A DNA stretch of 58,740 bases, taken from contig NZ_FNIZ01000026.1 of NCBI RefSeq assembly GCF_900104185.1, forward strand, positions 1 through 58,740. The letters run 5' to 3'. This document shows, piece after piece, positions 41,865-50,242 of this stretch (within the stretch, counting starts at the first letter, position 1; each line of letters begins with the position of its first letter). The translations under genes and the position numbers were made by a program. Below the pieces are notes generated by a model, which saw nothing but the letters and a program-made list of their open reading frames with translations, was not told the DNA's origin and searched no databases. This DNA is from Halobacillus aidingensis. Its GTDB lineage: Bacteria > Bacillota > Bacilli > Bacillales > Halobacillaceae.

Positions 41865-41902
41865 AAAAGATCAGTCCTCTGTACGAGGGCTGATCTTTTT
41901 TT
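41865..41902 (+). terminator. Terminator after cshA
   Basis: A fifteen-pair stem, 41865-41879 with 41885-41899, is followed by a T run. Confidence 0.92.
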
Positions 41903-41922
41903 ATGCTCTGATAAACATTGCT

Positions 41923-41942
41923 GTTAATGTATATGGCAGGAC
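41923..41942 (+). repeat. Solitary B-end box of the composite repeat family
   Basis: TTAATGTATATGGCAGGA matches the B ends of copies 1, 6 and 7 and lies about 30 bases after the cshA terminator, in the same orientation. No foldback or A end follows; a 21-base tandem repeat does. Confidence 0.7.
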
Positions 41943-41946
41943 GAAA

Positions 41947-42068
41947 TTTTATCAGTGAGTTTTAAGCTTTTATCGGTGGGTTTTAGGTATTTATCAGTGA
42001 CTTTCAAGTTTTTATCAGTGGGTTTAGCGCTTTTATCAGTGACTTTGATGTTTCTATCAGCAGAGCGG
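41947..42068. repeat. 21-base tandem repeat, about 5.8 units
   Basis: Units starting at 41947, 41968, 41989, 42010, 42031 and 42052 share TTTATCAGTGRGTTT. They lie between cshA and the convergent rhomboid gene. The minus-strand reading shows TDKSLKLTDK-like repeats but has no ribosome site. Confidence 0.92.
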
Positions 42069-42090
42069 TCCTGGTAGAAAAGATAAAAAG

Positions 42091-42112
42091 ACTCCACCCT
42101 GGAGGATGGAGC
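42091..42112 (-). terminator. Terminator of the rhomboid gene
   Basis: A nine-pair stem within 42091-42112, with a T run following on the minus strand. Confidence 0.8.
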
Positions 42113-42114
42113 CG

Positions 42115-42882
42115 TTACATGCGGTTGACGAGTGCGAACAAGGCAAGGAAGATGATGATACCCCAGAGAATGTACTTGCCTGTGTTCTTCCGTCCGTATT
42201 TTCTTTTCTGCCAACGATTCGGATCGAAAGAAATGTCATCACTGTCGGAACGCGAGTGACGGGTGCGGACTTGCCATAAAGAAAAGCGGCGTGCATTTTT
42301 TAAAATGACAGGAGCAATGGCGAAACCGCCAATCAGTCCGAATAAGTGACCGAAGATATTGATGTTTGGCCGTGCAAAAGTCATGAATAAACCGATCGCA
42401 AAAATGGCGAGAATGATTTGCGAATTGGCTGTATCAATCAAGTGTTTCCGGTTCATGATCATAAATAGATAAACGCCGAAGATACCGAAAATGGCTCCTG
42501 AAGCCCCAAGGTGCCAGTAATAGGCATCCGGATTAACGATAAATGTACCGAGGTTGCCGACAATGCCGGCAAATAAATACATCACAACAAACTTTCCTTT
42601 TCCTAACATCTGCTCAAGGGCCGGCCCGAAGAGGACGAGGGAAAAGGAGTTGAACAGGGCATGGGTGAAATCTCCGTGTAAGAAAATCGGAGTGACGAGG
42701 CGCCAATATTCGCCGTTCAAAATCAAGGCATTCATCCCAATGCCCCATTCCTTCAAGTCAACCGCAAAACCGAGCTGCAGAAAATCCATCAACAGCCATA
42801 AAAAGAAATGAAGCCCAACGAGAAATGAAACAATCGGATAAAATCGAATAAATTCTTTAAAACTTTCCGTTCGTACAAACAT
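42115..42882 (-). CDS. Rhomboid-family intramembrane serine protease (YdcA-like)
   Basis: A 255-residue protein with six predicted membrane helices that would cut substrates inside the membrane. The catalytic Ser is Ser128 in GASGAIFG and the partner His is His179 in GHLFGLIGG; the HGDFTHALFNSFSL loop (residues 69-82) is the conserved His/Asn region. A soluble basic segment of about 35 residues precedes the last helix. The position beside acpS, ydcC and alr matches B. subtilis ydcA. Substrates are unknown. Confidence 0.9.
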   Translation of the reverse strand: MFVRTESFKEFIRFYPIVSFLVGLHFFLWLLMDFLQLGFAVDLKEWGIGMNALILNGEYWRLVTPIFLHGDFTHALFNSFSLVLFGPALEQMLGKGKFVVMYLFAGIVGNLGTFIVNPDAYYWHLGASGAIFGIFGVYLFMIMNRKHLIDTANSQIILAIFAIGLFMTFARPNINIFGHLFGLIGGFAIAPVILKNARRFSLWQVRTRHSRSDSDDISFDPNRWQKRKYGRKNTGKYILWGIIIFLALFALVNRM

Positions 42883-43096
42883 GATTAATCTCCTTTTTTA
42901 CGTTCAAGATTAAGATGAGGGGGGGAGTTTTCTGCCCCTCGGTGACCTCCGCGAAATCACCGAGGTCAGTAAACGTGCATAAAGTTCATTGAACTCCTAT
43001 TATAATGTAATCCCCGCAGCTTCCTCGTATTCTTTTTTACCGTGAAAAGATTCGGGTATACTGTTCATAGATTGTTAATGAAAAGGAAGATGAATT

Positions 43097-43456
43097 GTGA
43101 TCAAAGGCATCGGCGTAGATATCATTGAATTGGATCGTATTAAACAAAGTATAAAGCGAAGAGAACGCTTTGTTCAACGAATACTGACTGAAGAGGAACA
43201 TCTTCGTTACGAATCGTTGAATGAAAAAAGAAAAGTGGAATACTTGGCGGGTCGGTTTGCTGCAAAAGAAGCTTTTGCCAAAGCGACGGGTACAGGAATC
43301 GGCAAGCTCGGTTTCCATGACGTTGAAATATTATCAAATGAAACGACAGGGGCGCCTATGATGAAGGCGAAAGGCTACGATCGCTATCAGGTGTGGGTGT
43401 CCATCAGTCATAGTTCGGATCATGCCATTGCTCAGGTGGTTTTGGAAGAGTGCTAG
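43097..43456 (+). CDS. acpS: Holo-[acyl-carrier-protein] synthase AcpS
   Basis: A 119-residue enzyme that moves 4'-phosphopantetheine from coenzyme A to acyl carrier protein, activating fatty acid synthesis. The signature is GIGVDIIELDRI at residues 4-15, with Asp8 as a metal ligand, and AGRFAAKEAFAKATG near 51-65, including the second metal ligand Glu58. The C-terminal WVSISHSSDHAIAQVV is conserved. GTG 43097 follows AAGGAAG. It is the first gene of the acpS-nnr-ydcC-alr order. An inverted repeat at 42938-42966 lies upstream; its role is unclear. Confidence 0.96.
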   Translation: MIKGIGVDIIELDRIKQSIKRRERFVQRILTEEEHLRYESLNEKRKVEYLAGRFAAKEAFAKATGTGIGKLGFHDVEILSNETTGAPMMKAKGYDRYQVWVSISHSSDHAIAQVVLEEC

Positions 43457-43528
43457 GGAGGTATAGGAGGGCAGACATAATTACATAGGTTGTCTCATAA
43501 CATTGTAATGCGGGTAGGAGGGAACGAA

Positions 43529-45028
43529 TTGGATATTGTTACCGCACAAGAAATGTACGAACGGGATCGAGTGGCCATGGAAGCCGCTGGACTAGATGGG
43601 AAGATGCTCATGGAGAATGCCGGGAGAGCGGTTGCGTATGACTTTCTCCGCCACATTCAAAAAGAGCATAAGATTGTCGTCCTGATAGGTGCTGGCAATA
43701 ATGGCGGCGATGGATTCGTCATTGCCAGGACGTTGTTGAACCTTGGATACGATGTGGAGGCTTGGCAAGTCGTTCCGGACGCAAAGACCACTGGAGATGC
43801 AGAAGCACATAAGAGGATATTCCAAGCTTCTGGTCACCCGTACAGACTATTGAAGAGTTCGGAAGACTTGAATACTTCTCTATGTCGTGCAGATGTATGC
43901 ATCGACGCGATGTTAGGGATCGGAGTGAAGGGGCGGCTGAGAGAGCCCTACGCGGATATCGTCCGTCTCTGTAATGAGAGATCAATTGTAAGACTTGCCG
44001 TCGATCTCCCTTCCGGTGTGCCGGCAGATGAAGGGGAAGAGGATTTTGAGGCATTCCAAGCTCATTACACGTCGATCATCGAAGCGCCGAAGCAGAGTGC
44101 CTTTTTACAACACACACAGCCATACTATGGCGAATGGTCGGTCGTGGAAATCGGACTGCCACCCAAACAACTTCCGGATCACCGGAGGAGGCTTTGGGGG
44201 AGGGCTGATGTCGAAAGGACCTTGCCTGGACGAGAGGCTCATTCCCATAAAGGATCGCACGGAAAAGGATTGGTCATCGGAGGGTCTCGCTTGATGCCCG
44301 GCTCTGTCGCTATGACGGCGAGGGCAGCTCTGCGGAGCGGGGCGGGATTGATTGCGGTATCCACGGATTCTGAAGCGATTCCTGCGATTTCTCCGTATGT
44401 GCAAGAAGCGACTTTTGTAGAAGGGGAAAATGGAGGACGAGTTCCTGACCTGGGAGGGTACGATGGTATCGCTGTCGGTATGGGATTGGGCCGCAACTCT
44501 ATGCAGGAAACAGTGGTGGAGCGACTGGTCCGTGAAAAAGAAACCCCATTACTGGTGGATGCCGACGGGTTGTACCTTTTAAAAGGTTTCCTTGGAGAGT
44601 TGAAAAATAGGGAAGTTCCGACCGTTCTGACGCCTCACCCAGGTGAATTCGCCCACTTGACGGGTCTTTCCATCCAGGAGATTTTGCGCGCTCCTTTTTC
44701 CTATTCAAAAGAATTCGCTGAAAAGCACGGCGTGTACCTCGTTCTGAAAGGACCTTCAACGATCATTACAGGTCCTGATGGTGAACAGCGGGTAGACGTC
44801 TCAGGCAATGCAGGCCTCGCTAAAGGTGGAAGCGGTGATGTTCTTTCTGGCATTCTGCTCAGCATGATGATGCAGACAGAACATGTGATGGATGCCTTAA
44901 GCAATGGTTGTTTCCTTCATGGATCAACGGCTGATTTACTTGTGCAGGATGGACATTCGAAGGTTGACCTACTCGCCTCTGACGTCATTGAAGGTTTATC
45001 CCGGACGTTCCGTACATTTTCTTCTTGA
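43529..45028 (+). CDS. nnr: Bifunctional NAD(P)H-hydrate epimerase/ADP-dependent dehydratase
   Basis: A 499-residue repair enzyme that recovers hydrated, damaged NAD(P)H. The N-terminal epimerase (YjeF_N) has GAGNNGGDGFVIARTL near residues 53-68 and AVDLPSGVPAD near 153-163. The C-terminal ribokinase-like dehydratase has VIGGSRLMPGSVAMTARAAL near 248-267, LTPHPGEFAHL near 368-378 and NAGLAKGGSGDVLSGIL near 425-441. The two activities are fused as in many bacteria. TTG 43529 follows GGAGGG by six bases; the frame opens earlier at 43490, without a ribosome site. Confidence 0.92.
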   Translation: MDIVTAQEMYERDRVAMEAAGLDGKMLMENAGRAVAYDFLRHIQKEHKIVVLIGAGNNGGDGFVIARTLLNLGYDVEAWQVVPDAKTTGDAEAHKRIFQASGHPYRLLKSSEDLNTSLCRADVCIDAMLGIGVKGRLREPYADIVRLCNERSIVRLAVDLPSGVPADEGEEDFEAFQAHYTSIIEAPKQSAFLQHTQPYYGEWSVVEIGLPPKQLPDHRRRLWGRADVERTLPGREAHSHKGSHGKGLVIGGSRLMPGSVAMTARAALRSGAGLIAVSTDSEAIPAISPYVQEATFVEGENGGRVPDLGGYDGIAVGMGLGRNSMQETVVERLVREKETPLLVDADGLYLLKGFLGELKNREVPTVLTPHPGEFAHLTGLSIQEILRAPFSYSKEFAEKHGVYLVLKGPSTIITGPDGEQRVDVSGNAGLAKGGSGDVLSGILLSMMMQTEHVMDALSNGCFLHGSTADLLVQDGHSKVDLLASDVIEGLSRTFRTFSS

Positions 45029-45044
45029 TCCATATCATACGTTC

Positions 45045-45070
45045 CCTTTGTCCTTAAGTAGAGACAAAGG
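45045..45070 (+). promoter_or_regulatory. Hairpin covering the ribosome site of the ydcC-like gene
   Basis: CCTTTGTC (45045-45052) pairs with GACAAAGG (45063-45070), which includes the start of the AAAGGAG ribosome site. It has no T run, so translational control is more plausible than termination. Confidence 0.5.
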
Positions 45071-45081
45071 AGTTGAGTCTT

Positions 45082-46104
45082 ATGCAAAGACGTTTTCTGA
45101 TCCTGTTGTTCAGTCTGTTCGTCTTAGGTGCTTTGACAGCTTGTGGCTCACAGTCGAAAGAAGATGTCGTCAAAAAGCTCGAAAAACAGTCGGAAGAAAT
45201 GGCTGGATATAAGACCGAAGCGAATATGAAGATGCGTACAGGGAAGGAAGAACAGAAATACAACATTCAAGTGTGGCATAAAAAGGATGATTTTTACCGT
45301 GTGAAGCTTCAAAATGATCAGGATGAAAAAGGGAGCCAGATCATTTTGAAAAATGACAGCGGCGTGTATGTCTTGACGCCTGCCTTGAACAAGAGTTTCA
45401 AGTTCCAAAGCGAATGGCCTCAAAACACAAGTCAGCCTTATCTTTATGCTTCACTGCTGAATGATATCAAAGCGGATCCGGATGCAGAGTTCAATGCTTC
45501 CGAAAACTACTTTGTGTTCAAGACAAAGACAAACTATCAAAATAACAAAACCCTGCCGTTCCAGGAAATTTACTTTGATAAGAAAACCTATCATCCTGTG
45601 ATGGTGAAAGTGTTTGACCAGGATATGAATGCTCTTGTGGAAGTCCAATTCGCCAACTTCTCGAAGGACGATTCCATGAAGAAGGAAGACTTTGATGTCG
45701 ATAAGAATATGGCCATGGCTCCAACAGAAGCCCCTGTTGCGAACATGGAAGGGGAAGAGCTTGAAGAAGTGCTGTATCCACAAGAGACATTTGGTGCTGA
45801 ACTTGCAGATGAACGTGAAGTGAAGACGGAAGATGGAAAACGATTCATTATGACCTATGCAGGTGATAAGAACTTCACATTGGTTCAGGAAAAAGCGGAA
45901 GTTCAAGCGGCAAGTGCTCAATACTCTGTCCAGGTGAATGGTGAACCTGTCCAGCTTTGGGATGGAGTTTTTGCAGCCTTCGAACACAACCGTCTGGAAT
46001 GGAACCATAATGGAACGACTTATCAGCTCGCGAGCAATGAACTGACGCAAGATGAAATGGTCGCTGTCGCAAGCTCAATCAACACGGCTGCGATGGTGAA
46101 ATAA
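45082..46104 (+). CDS. LolA-fold lipoprotein (YdcC-like sporulation/outer-surface protein)
   Basis: A 340-residue lipoprotein. The signal peptide ends in LTAC near residue 22, and the mature part has the LolA/RseB-like beta fold (KTEANMKMRTGKEEQKYNIQVWHKK near 44-68, given in pieces: KTEANMKMRTG, YNIQVWHKK). B. subtilis YdcC, at the same locus, is expressed by sigma-E in the mother cell; a role in spore envelope or lipid handling is inferred. ATG 45082 follows AAAGGAG by nine bases; the in-frame TTG at 45073 touches that site. The protein is acidic. A hairpin may mask its ribosome site. Confidence 0.86.
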   Translation: MQRRFLILLFSLFVLGALTACGSQSKEDVVKKLEKQSEEMAGYKTEANMKMRTGKEEQKYNIQVWHKKDDFYRVKLQNDQDEKGSQIILKNDSGVYVLTPALNKSFKFQSEWPQNTSQPYLYASLLNDIKADPDAEFNASENYFVFKTKTNYQNNKTLPFQEIYFDKKTYHPVMVKVFDQDMNALVEVQFANFSKDDSMKKEDFDVDKNMAMAPTEAPVANMEGEELEEVLYPQETFGAELADEREVKTEDGKRFIMTYAGDKNFTLVQEKAEVQAASAQYSVQVNGEPVQLWDGVFAAFEHNRLEWNHNGTTYQLASNELTQDEMVAVASSINTAAMVK

Positions 46105-46114
46105 ACTTGGAAGG

Positions 46115-46147
46115 AGCAGGCTTAACGGTCTGCTTTATTTTTTGGTC
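46115..46147 (+). terminator. Terminator after the ydcC-like gene
   Basis: A seven-pair stem, 46115-46121 with 46128-46134, followed by TTATTTTTT. Confidence 0.82.
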
Positions 46148-46268
46148 TTCCATCACTCTGGTTAGGAAGATGCCCCTCAAGCTTCACCCCCCTGGGCTCA
46201 CGAGAGTCTTTGCTTTCTTTAGAGTCAATCACCAAATCTATCCAATATTCCTGTTTTTTCTATGATAT

Positions 46269-46297
46269 TTGACACTGGCTTCTTCTCATTCAATAAT
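46269..46297 (+). promoter_or_regulatory. Sigma-A promoter of alr
   Basis: TTGACA (46269-46274) and AATAAT (46292-46297) are 17 bases apart, 30 bases upstream of the GTG start. Confidence 0.65.
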
Positions 46298-46326
46298 AAA
46301 AAGATATAGAGAGAGGAGCGGTCATT

Positions 46327-47487
46327 GTGGCATGGGATACGTATTACAGAGATTCAATCGCAGAGGTTGAATTGACGGCGATTGAGTATAATATACAGCA
46401 ATTGAAACACCGATTGGAAAAAGAGACAGACATTTGCGCGGTAGTCAAAGCAGATGCCTACGGACATGGGGACGTGCAAGTCGCAAGGGCTGCCTTAAAA
46501 GCGGGAGCAAAGAGTCTTGCCGTCGCACTTTTGGATGAAGCTTTAAAACTGAGAAGAGCAGGAATTGAGGCACCGATTCTCGTCATGGGCTGGACACGCC
46601 CTGGGGATGCTGCGGTCGCTGCTGAAAACAACATTGCTTTAACGGTTTTCCAAAAAGATTGGCTGAAGGAAGCGGCGGGTATTCAGCGTTCTAACCCATT
46701 GAAACTTCATCTAAAAATCGATACAGGTATGGGACGGATCGGGGTACGAACGGTGGCAGAATTAGAGGAAATCCTTGCTGTTCTTGCTGAAACCTCCGAT
46801 TTTCATTTGGAAGCTTTGTTTACCCATTTTGCTACAGCGGATGAGGAAGAATCCGAGTATTTTCATAAACAACAAGAGCGCTGGCACGAAATGTTTTCTT
46901 ATTTTAAGAGGAATTGGGCAGAAGATGTCGAAATTCATACAAGTAACAGTGCGACAAGTATGAGGGTTCCGGAGCGGATGGATCATTTTGTCCGATTTGG
47001 TATCAGTATGTATGGACTTTATCCTTCTCCCCATGTCAAAAAAGAACGGCCGATCGACTTGAAGCCTGCTTTTTCTCTGTCGAGCCGGCTGGTCCATGTC
47101 AAAAAAATAGAGGCTGGAGAATCGATTAGTTATGGGGCTACCTACACAACGGAAAAAGAAGAGTGGATCGGCACCATTCCGCTTGGTTATGCGGATGGTT
47201 GGATCCGTAAGCTTCAAGGTGCGGAGGTCCTCGTCGACGGGAAACGTCAGCCGATTGTCGGAAGAATTTGCATGGATCAATTCATGATTCGGCTGGATCA
47301 GGAATATCCTATAGGGACAAAGGTTACCTTAATTGGTAAACAAGGGGATCAAGAAATTTCAGCCGATGAAATAGCAGAGCATCTCGAAACGATCAATTAT
47401 GAGATACCCTGCATGATCAGCCAAAGGGTGCCGAGAGTTTTTCAAGAAGATGGGAGAACGGTAGAAGTGAGAAACTCCTTGTTGTGA
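46327..47487 (+). CDS. alr: Alanine racemase
   Basis: A 386-residue PLP enzyme that interconverts L- and D-alanine for peptidoglycan synthesis. The PLP lysine is Lys41 in VVKADAYGHG; the catalytic Tyr of the C-terminal domain is in ISYGATYTTE near residue 268; RICMDQFMIRLD near 315-326 is the conserved barrel-facing segment. It begins with GTG 46327 after GAGAGGAG. It has its own promoter and lies upstream of the ndoAI-ndoA operon, as in B. subtilis. Confidence 0.96.
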   Translation: MAWDTYYRDSIAEVELTAIEYNIQQLKHRLEKETDICAVVKADAYGHGDVQVARAALKAGAKSLAVALLDEALKLRRAGIEAPILVMGWTRPGDAAVAAENNIALTVFQKDWLKEAAGIQRSNPLKLHLKIDTGMGRIGVRTVAELEEILAVLAETSDFHLEALFTHFATADEEESEYFHKQQERWHEMFSYFKRNWAEDVEIHTSNSATSMRVPERMDHFVRFGISMYGLYPSPHVKKERPIDLKPAFSLSSRLVHVKKIEAGESISYGATYTTEKEEWIGTIPLGYADGWIRKLQGAEVLVDGKRQPIVGRICMDQFMIRLDQEYPIGTKVTLIGKQGDQEISADEIAEHLETINYEIPCMISQRVPRVFQEDGRTVEVRNSLL

Positions 47488-47567
47488 GTAAGCTTCCCGT
47501 TTCCGGACAATTCTCCCGATGTAAGGATAAAAGCTTTCATAATTCACGAAAAAATTCCAACACTCCT

Positions 47568-47596
47568 TTGCAATGGACACTCCCGTTTGATAAGAT
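47568..47596 (+). promoter_or_regulatory. Sigma-A promoter of the ndoAI-ndoA operon
   Basis: TTGCAA (47568-47573) and TAAGAT (47591-47596) are 17 bases apart. Confidence 0.65.
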
Positions 47597-47652
47597 TAGA
47601 GTGGACTAATTGACTGGTTTCTTTTGAGAGAAGATGGTGGAGGTGTATGGTT

Positions 47653-47928
47653 TTGTCCGATAGCATGCAGGAGATTGTCATCCGGATTCCGGATAACCTA
47701 CTCAATGAAGTGGATGGCTTCATTCAACTCGATAACAGTGATCGGAGCGATTTCATGTGTCAAGCAACGAAAATGTATTTGCGTGAGAAGAAACAGCGAC
47801 ATATTAGAGAATCCATGCGTAGAGGCTACATGGAAATGGCGAAAATCAATTTAAATATCGCTTCAGAAGCGTTTCAAGCTGAAGAGGAGGCCGAACACAC
47901 CCTGGAGCAACTAGTGAGCGGGGTGTGA
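47653..47928 (+). CDS. ndoAI: EndoAI antitoxin of the NdoA (MazF) toxin
   Basis: A 91-residue antitoxin with an N-terminal ribbon-helix-helix (residues about 5-50: [17 protein letters not shown], then [14 protein letters not shown]) and a C-terminal toxin-wrapping tail with [18 protein letters not shown] near 57-74. This tail is nearly identical, as remembered, to B. subtilis EndoAI. TTG 47653 is chosen because GGAGGTG ends seven bases before it; the ATG at 47647 touches that site. The TTG start gives the short N-terminus expected. It probably autorepresses the operon. Confidence 0.93.
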   Translation: MSDSMQEIVIRIPDNLLNEVDGFIQLDNSDRSDFMCQATKMYLREKKQRHIRESMRRGYMEMAKINLNIASEAFQAEEEAEHTLEQLVSGV

Positions 47929-47933
47929 AGCCA

Positions 47934-48284
47934 GTGATAGTCAAACGAGGTGACGTTTATTTCGCTGATTTGTCCCCAGTTGTGGGATCAGAACAAGGCG
48001 GGGTTCGTCCTGTACTCGTCCTTCAAAATGATATTGGTAATCGTTTTAGCCCTACCGTGATCGTAGCCGCGATTACTGCGCAAATACAAAAAGCCAAACT
48101 TCCAACACATGTCGAAATTAATGCAGAAAAATACGGGTTCGAGCGAAACTCTGTGATCCTACTGGAACAAATCAGAACGATTGACAAACAGCGTTTGACC
48201 GATAAGATTACTCAACTTGACGAACCGATGATGCAGCAGGTCAACAAAGCCTTGCAGATCAGCCTCGGTTTGATCGACTTTTAA
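47934..48284 (+). CDS. ndoA: EndoA (MazF-type) mRNA interferase toxin
   Basis: A 116-residue endoribonuclease that cuts single-stranded mRNA at U-A-C-A-U-type sites in B. subtilis and is held inactive by EndoAI. The conserved start is [20 protein letters not shown] and the core has [20 protein letters not shown] and [21 protein letters not shown] (each under 22 residues in the protein, around 23-42 and 60-80). GTG 47934 gives the family start MIVKRGD; an earlier GTG at 47925 overlaps the antitoxin end. The antitoxin stop is five bases upstream, so translation is coupled. Confidence 0.95.
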   Translation: MIVKRGDVYFADLSPVVGSEQGGVRPVLVLQNDIGNRFSPTVIVAAITAQIQKAKLPTHVEINAEKYGFERNSVILLEQIRTIDKQRLTDKITQLDEPMMQQVNKALQISLGLIDF

Positions 48285-48307
48285 TCGGAAAGCACGTCGT
48301 GTATGAA

Positions 48308-48345
48308 AAATAAAGTTGCCTTTTTAAGGTAACTTTATTTTTTTT
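48308..48345 (+). terminator. Terminator after ndoA
   Basis: A thirteen-pair stem, roughly 48308-48320 with 48327-48339, followed by a long T run. Confidence 0.9.
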
Positions 48346-48355
48346 GGCTTTTCTA

Positions 48356-48381
48356 GTTTATAATGGACATAGATAGGGTAT
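48356..48381 (+). promoter_or_regulatory. Possible sigma-B-like promoter far upstream of rsbR
   Basis: GTTTAT (48356-48361) and GGGTAT (48376-48381) are 14 bases apart. It lies 211 bases before the rsbR start, after the ndoA terminator. The rest of the 308-base gap holds only the sigma-A promoter below and no supported gene. Confidence 0.45.
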
Positions 48382-48525
48382 TGATGATGGCGTGTTTTTT
48401 ATTAACAGGTTTTTATTAGGTTCACTTGTCATTTTACAGAGGGTATGGAAAGATACTCATGTATGAGCGATATGGATGCCCTTATGATGAAAGCGAGGGC
48501 AAATGGTGTAAAAGTAAGGCTTTTT

Positions 48526-48554
48526 CTGATAAAGTTATATTCAAATAGTATAAG
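48526..48554 (+). promoter_or_regulatory. Sigma-A promoter of the rsbR operon
   Basis: CTGATA (48526-48531) and TATAAG (48549-48554) are 17 bases apart, 38 bases before the ATG. Confidence 0.55.
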
Positions 48555-48592
48555 CACGAACAATAGAGGGTTATGAGGCGGAGGTTTAGATA

Positions 48593-49462
48593 ATGGACGA
48601 AAGACTGAAAAATGTAGTGGTAGAACATAGTGATGACATTGTCAAAATGTGGTTGGAGGAAGTCAATACACATAAGAAGAATGATTATACATCGACGATT
48701 TCTGATGAAATGTTCGAAAGCACGAATCGTGAATTCGTCAATGTGATTTTTTCCAGTATCGAGAAACAGGGATTATCTTCTGACTTGGACGATTTCTCTG
48801 AACGCTTGATCAATCTCGGCTGGCCGTTGAGTTATTTAACAGACGGGATGCAGGTGTTCCGTCGTGTAGTGACGGATTTCATCCTCAAACAATCGGATAA
48901 AATCGACTCGGATTATTTTTCTGAGGTCCTTCGTAAAGTAGATGGCTGGGTCGATCCAATCATCAACCGTCTTGTCAACGAGTATTCAGGAAGCTGGGAG
49001 CACATCGTTTCCTTGCAAAGGGTAGCTTTACAAGAGCTTTCCGCACCCTTGATCCCTGTGATGGAGAACATTACGATCATGCCTCTGATCGGAACCATCG
49101 ACACGGAGCGGGCCAAGTTAATCATGGAGAACCTTTTGGACGGAGTGATCAAACATAACGCTGAAGTTGTTTTGATCGATATCACAGGTGTTCCGGTTGT
49201 GGATACGATGGTTGCCCACCACATCATCCAAGCAGCTGAGGCTGTGCGACTGATCGGTTCACGGTGCATTTTAGTGGGAATCCGCCCTGAAATTGCACAG
49301 ACGATTGTGAACCTCGGAATCGATTTAGGGAAGTTCCCTACGAAGAGTTCATTGCGGAAAGGGTTCCAAACAGCATTAGAATTAACAAATCGTCGTATTG
49401 AAGAAACCCAGAACAATGATGAAGACATCGAAAAATTAATTGATTCACTAGATAGGGAGTGA
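48593..49462 (+). CDS. rsbR: Stressosome co-antagonist RsbR
   Basis: A 289-residue stressosome protein. The N-terminal non-haem globin domain (about residues 1-135) forms the sensory turrets; the C-terminal STAS domain (about 160-275) forms the core with RsbS. The STAS phosphorylation region is [18 protein letters not shown] near 193-210, including the Thr phosphorylated by RsbT, and [15 protein letters not shown] near 176-190. It sits first in rsbR-S-T-U-V-W-sigB-rsbX. ATG 48593 follows GGCGGAGG. Only one RsbR paralogue is in the window. Confidence 0.95.
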   Translation: MDERLKNVVVEHSDDIVKMWLEEVNTHKKNDYTSTISDEMFESTNREFVNVIFSSIEKQGLSSDLDDFSERLINLGWPLSYLTDGMQVFRRVVTDFILKQSDKIDSDYFSEVLRKVDGWVDPIINRLVNEYSGSWEHIVSLQRVALQELSAPLIPVMENITIMPLIGTIDTERAKLIMENLLDGVIKHNAEVVLIDITGVPVVDTMVAHHIIQAAEAVRLIGSRCILVGIRPEIAQTIVNLGIDLGKFPTKSSLRKGFQTALELTNRRIEETQNNDEDIEKLIDSLDRE

Positions 49463-49466
49463 AAAC

Positions 49467-49823
49467 ATGAGGATACCTATTTTAAAGCTTCATAACTATT
49501 TACTCATTTCCATACAAATCGATTTGGATGATCAGACGGCCATCCAATTCCAAGAAGATCTTTTGAGCAAGATTCATGAAAGCGGAGCGACAGGTGTCGT
49601 CATTGATTTGACATCCGTTGATATCATCGATTCTTTCATTGCCAAAGTGTTGGGAGACGTTGTGACGATGTCGGATTTGATGGGGGCCAAAGTTGTTTTG
49701 ACGGGGATCCAGCCGGCAGTTGCGATGACTCTTATTGACCTAGGTATACACATGCAAGATGTCCCGACCGCGTTAGATCTAGAACAAGGATTGATCAAAC
49801 TTCGCCAGGAATTGGAGGAGTGA
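49467..49823 (+). CDS. rsbS: Stressosome antagonist RsbS
   Basis: A 118-residue single STAS-domain protein. The phosphorylated serine is Ser56 in [13 protein letters not shown]. Unphosphorylated RsbS traps RsbT in the stressosome; phosphorylation by RsbT under stress frees RsbT. It starts four bases after the rsbR stop, behind AGGGAG, and overlaps the rsbT ribosome site at its end. Length and motifs are normal. Confidence 0.95.
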   Translation: MRIPILKLHNYLLISIQIDLDDQTAIQFQEDLLSKIHESGATGVVIDLTSVDIIDSFIAKVLGDVVTMSDLMGAKVVLTGIQPAVAMTLIDLGIHMQDVPTALDLEQGLIKLRQELEE

Positions 49824-49825
49824 AT

Positions 49826-50227
49826 ATGGACTTTCAATCCTGTGTCAATATAAAGAAGGAGTGGGACATCGTCGGAGCCAGACAACTTGGACGAGATATA
49901 TCCAGAAAGATCGGCTTCGGGACTGTCGATCAAGCAAGGATTGCCACGGCCATTTCTGAACTGGCACGGAACATTTATTTATATGCAGGAACAGGCAAAG
50001 TCTGTTTCGAAGCACTCGAAGACATGAATAAAAAGGGAATTCGGATCGTAGCTACGGATGAAGGACCCGGAATCAAAGATATCAGCCAAGTTATGGAAGA
50101 CGGATTCACCACATCAGGAGGGCTTGGAGCAGGACTGCCAGGGGTGAAACGGTTGATGGATGACTTTGATATCGTATCTGGAGAAGGTGAAGGTACGGAA
50201 ATCACTGTCGTCAAATGGCTCCGTTAA
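49826..50227 (+). CDS. rsbT: Serine/threonine kinase RsbT
   Basis: A 133-residue GHKL-fold kinase. The N-box is ISELARNIYLYAGTGK near residues 43-58, the G1 box is DEGPGIKD near 78-85, and the G2 loop GFTTSGGLGAGLPGVKRLMD is near 91-110. It phosphorylates RsbS and RsbR, then leaves the stressosome to activate the RsbU phosphatase. ATG 49826 follows GGAGGA by six bases; GTG 49820 lies within the ribosome site. It starts two bases after the rsbS stop. Confidence 0.95.
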   Translation: MDFQSCVNIKKEWDIVGARQLGRDISRKIGFGTVDQARIATAISELARNIYLYAGTGKVCFEALEDMNKKGIRIVATDEGPGIKDISQVMEDGFTTSGGLGAGLPGVKRLMDDFDIVSGEGEGTEITVVKWLR

Positions 50228-50242
50228 AGGAGGTAATAAGTG

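Noticed and set aside
41924-42214. Minus-strand frame with TDKSLKLTDK-like repeats
   Set aside because: It is a reading of the 21-base tandem repeat and overlaps the rhomboid gene end, with no ribosome site.
42938-42966. Inverted repeat CCTCGGTGA/TCACCGAGG upstream of acpS as a terminator
   Set aside because: No T run follows on either strand; it may be an operator or have no role, so it is not listed as a terminator.
43036-43060. GGGTAT before acpS as a sigma-B promoter
   Set aside because: The -35 position is only a T run without GTTT.
48420-48446. Second GGGTAT before rsbR as a sigma-B -10 box
   Set aside because: No GTTT-like -35 box at 12-15 bases upstream.
48463-48576. Small ORF of 37 codons starting MSDMDALMMK before rsbR
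   Set aside because: No good ribosome site, and it runs through the predicted rsbR promoter.
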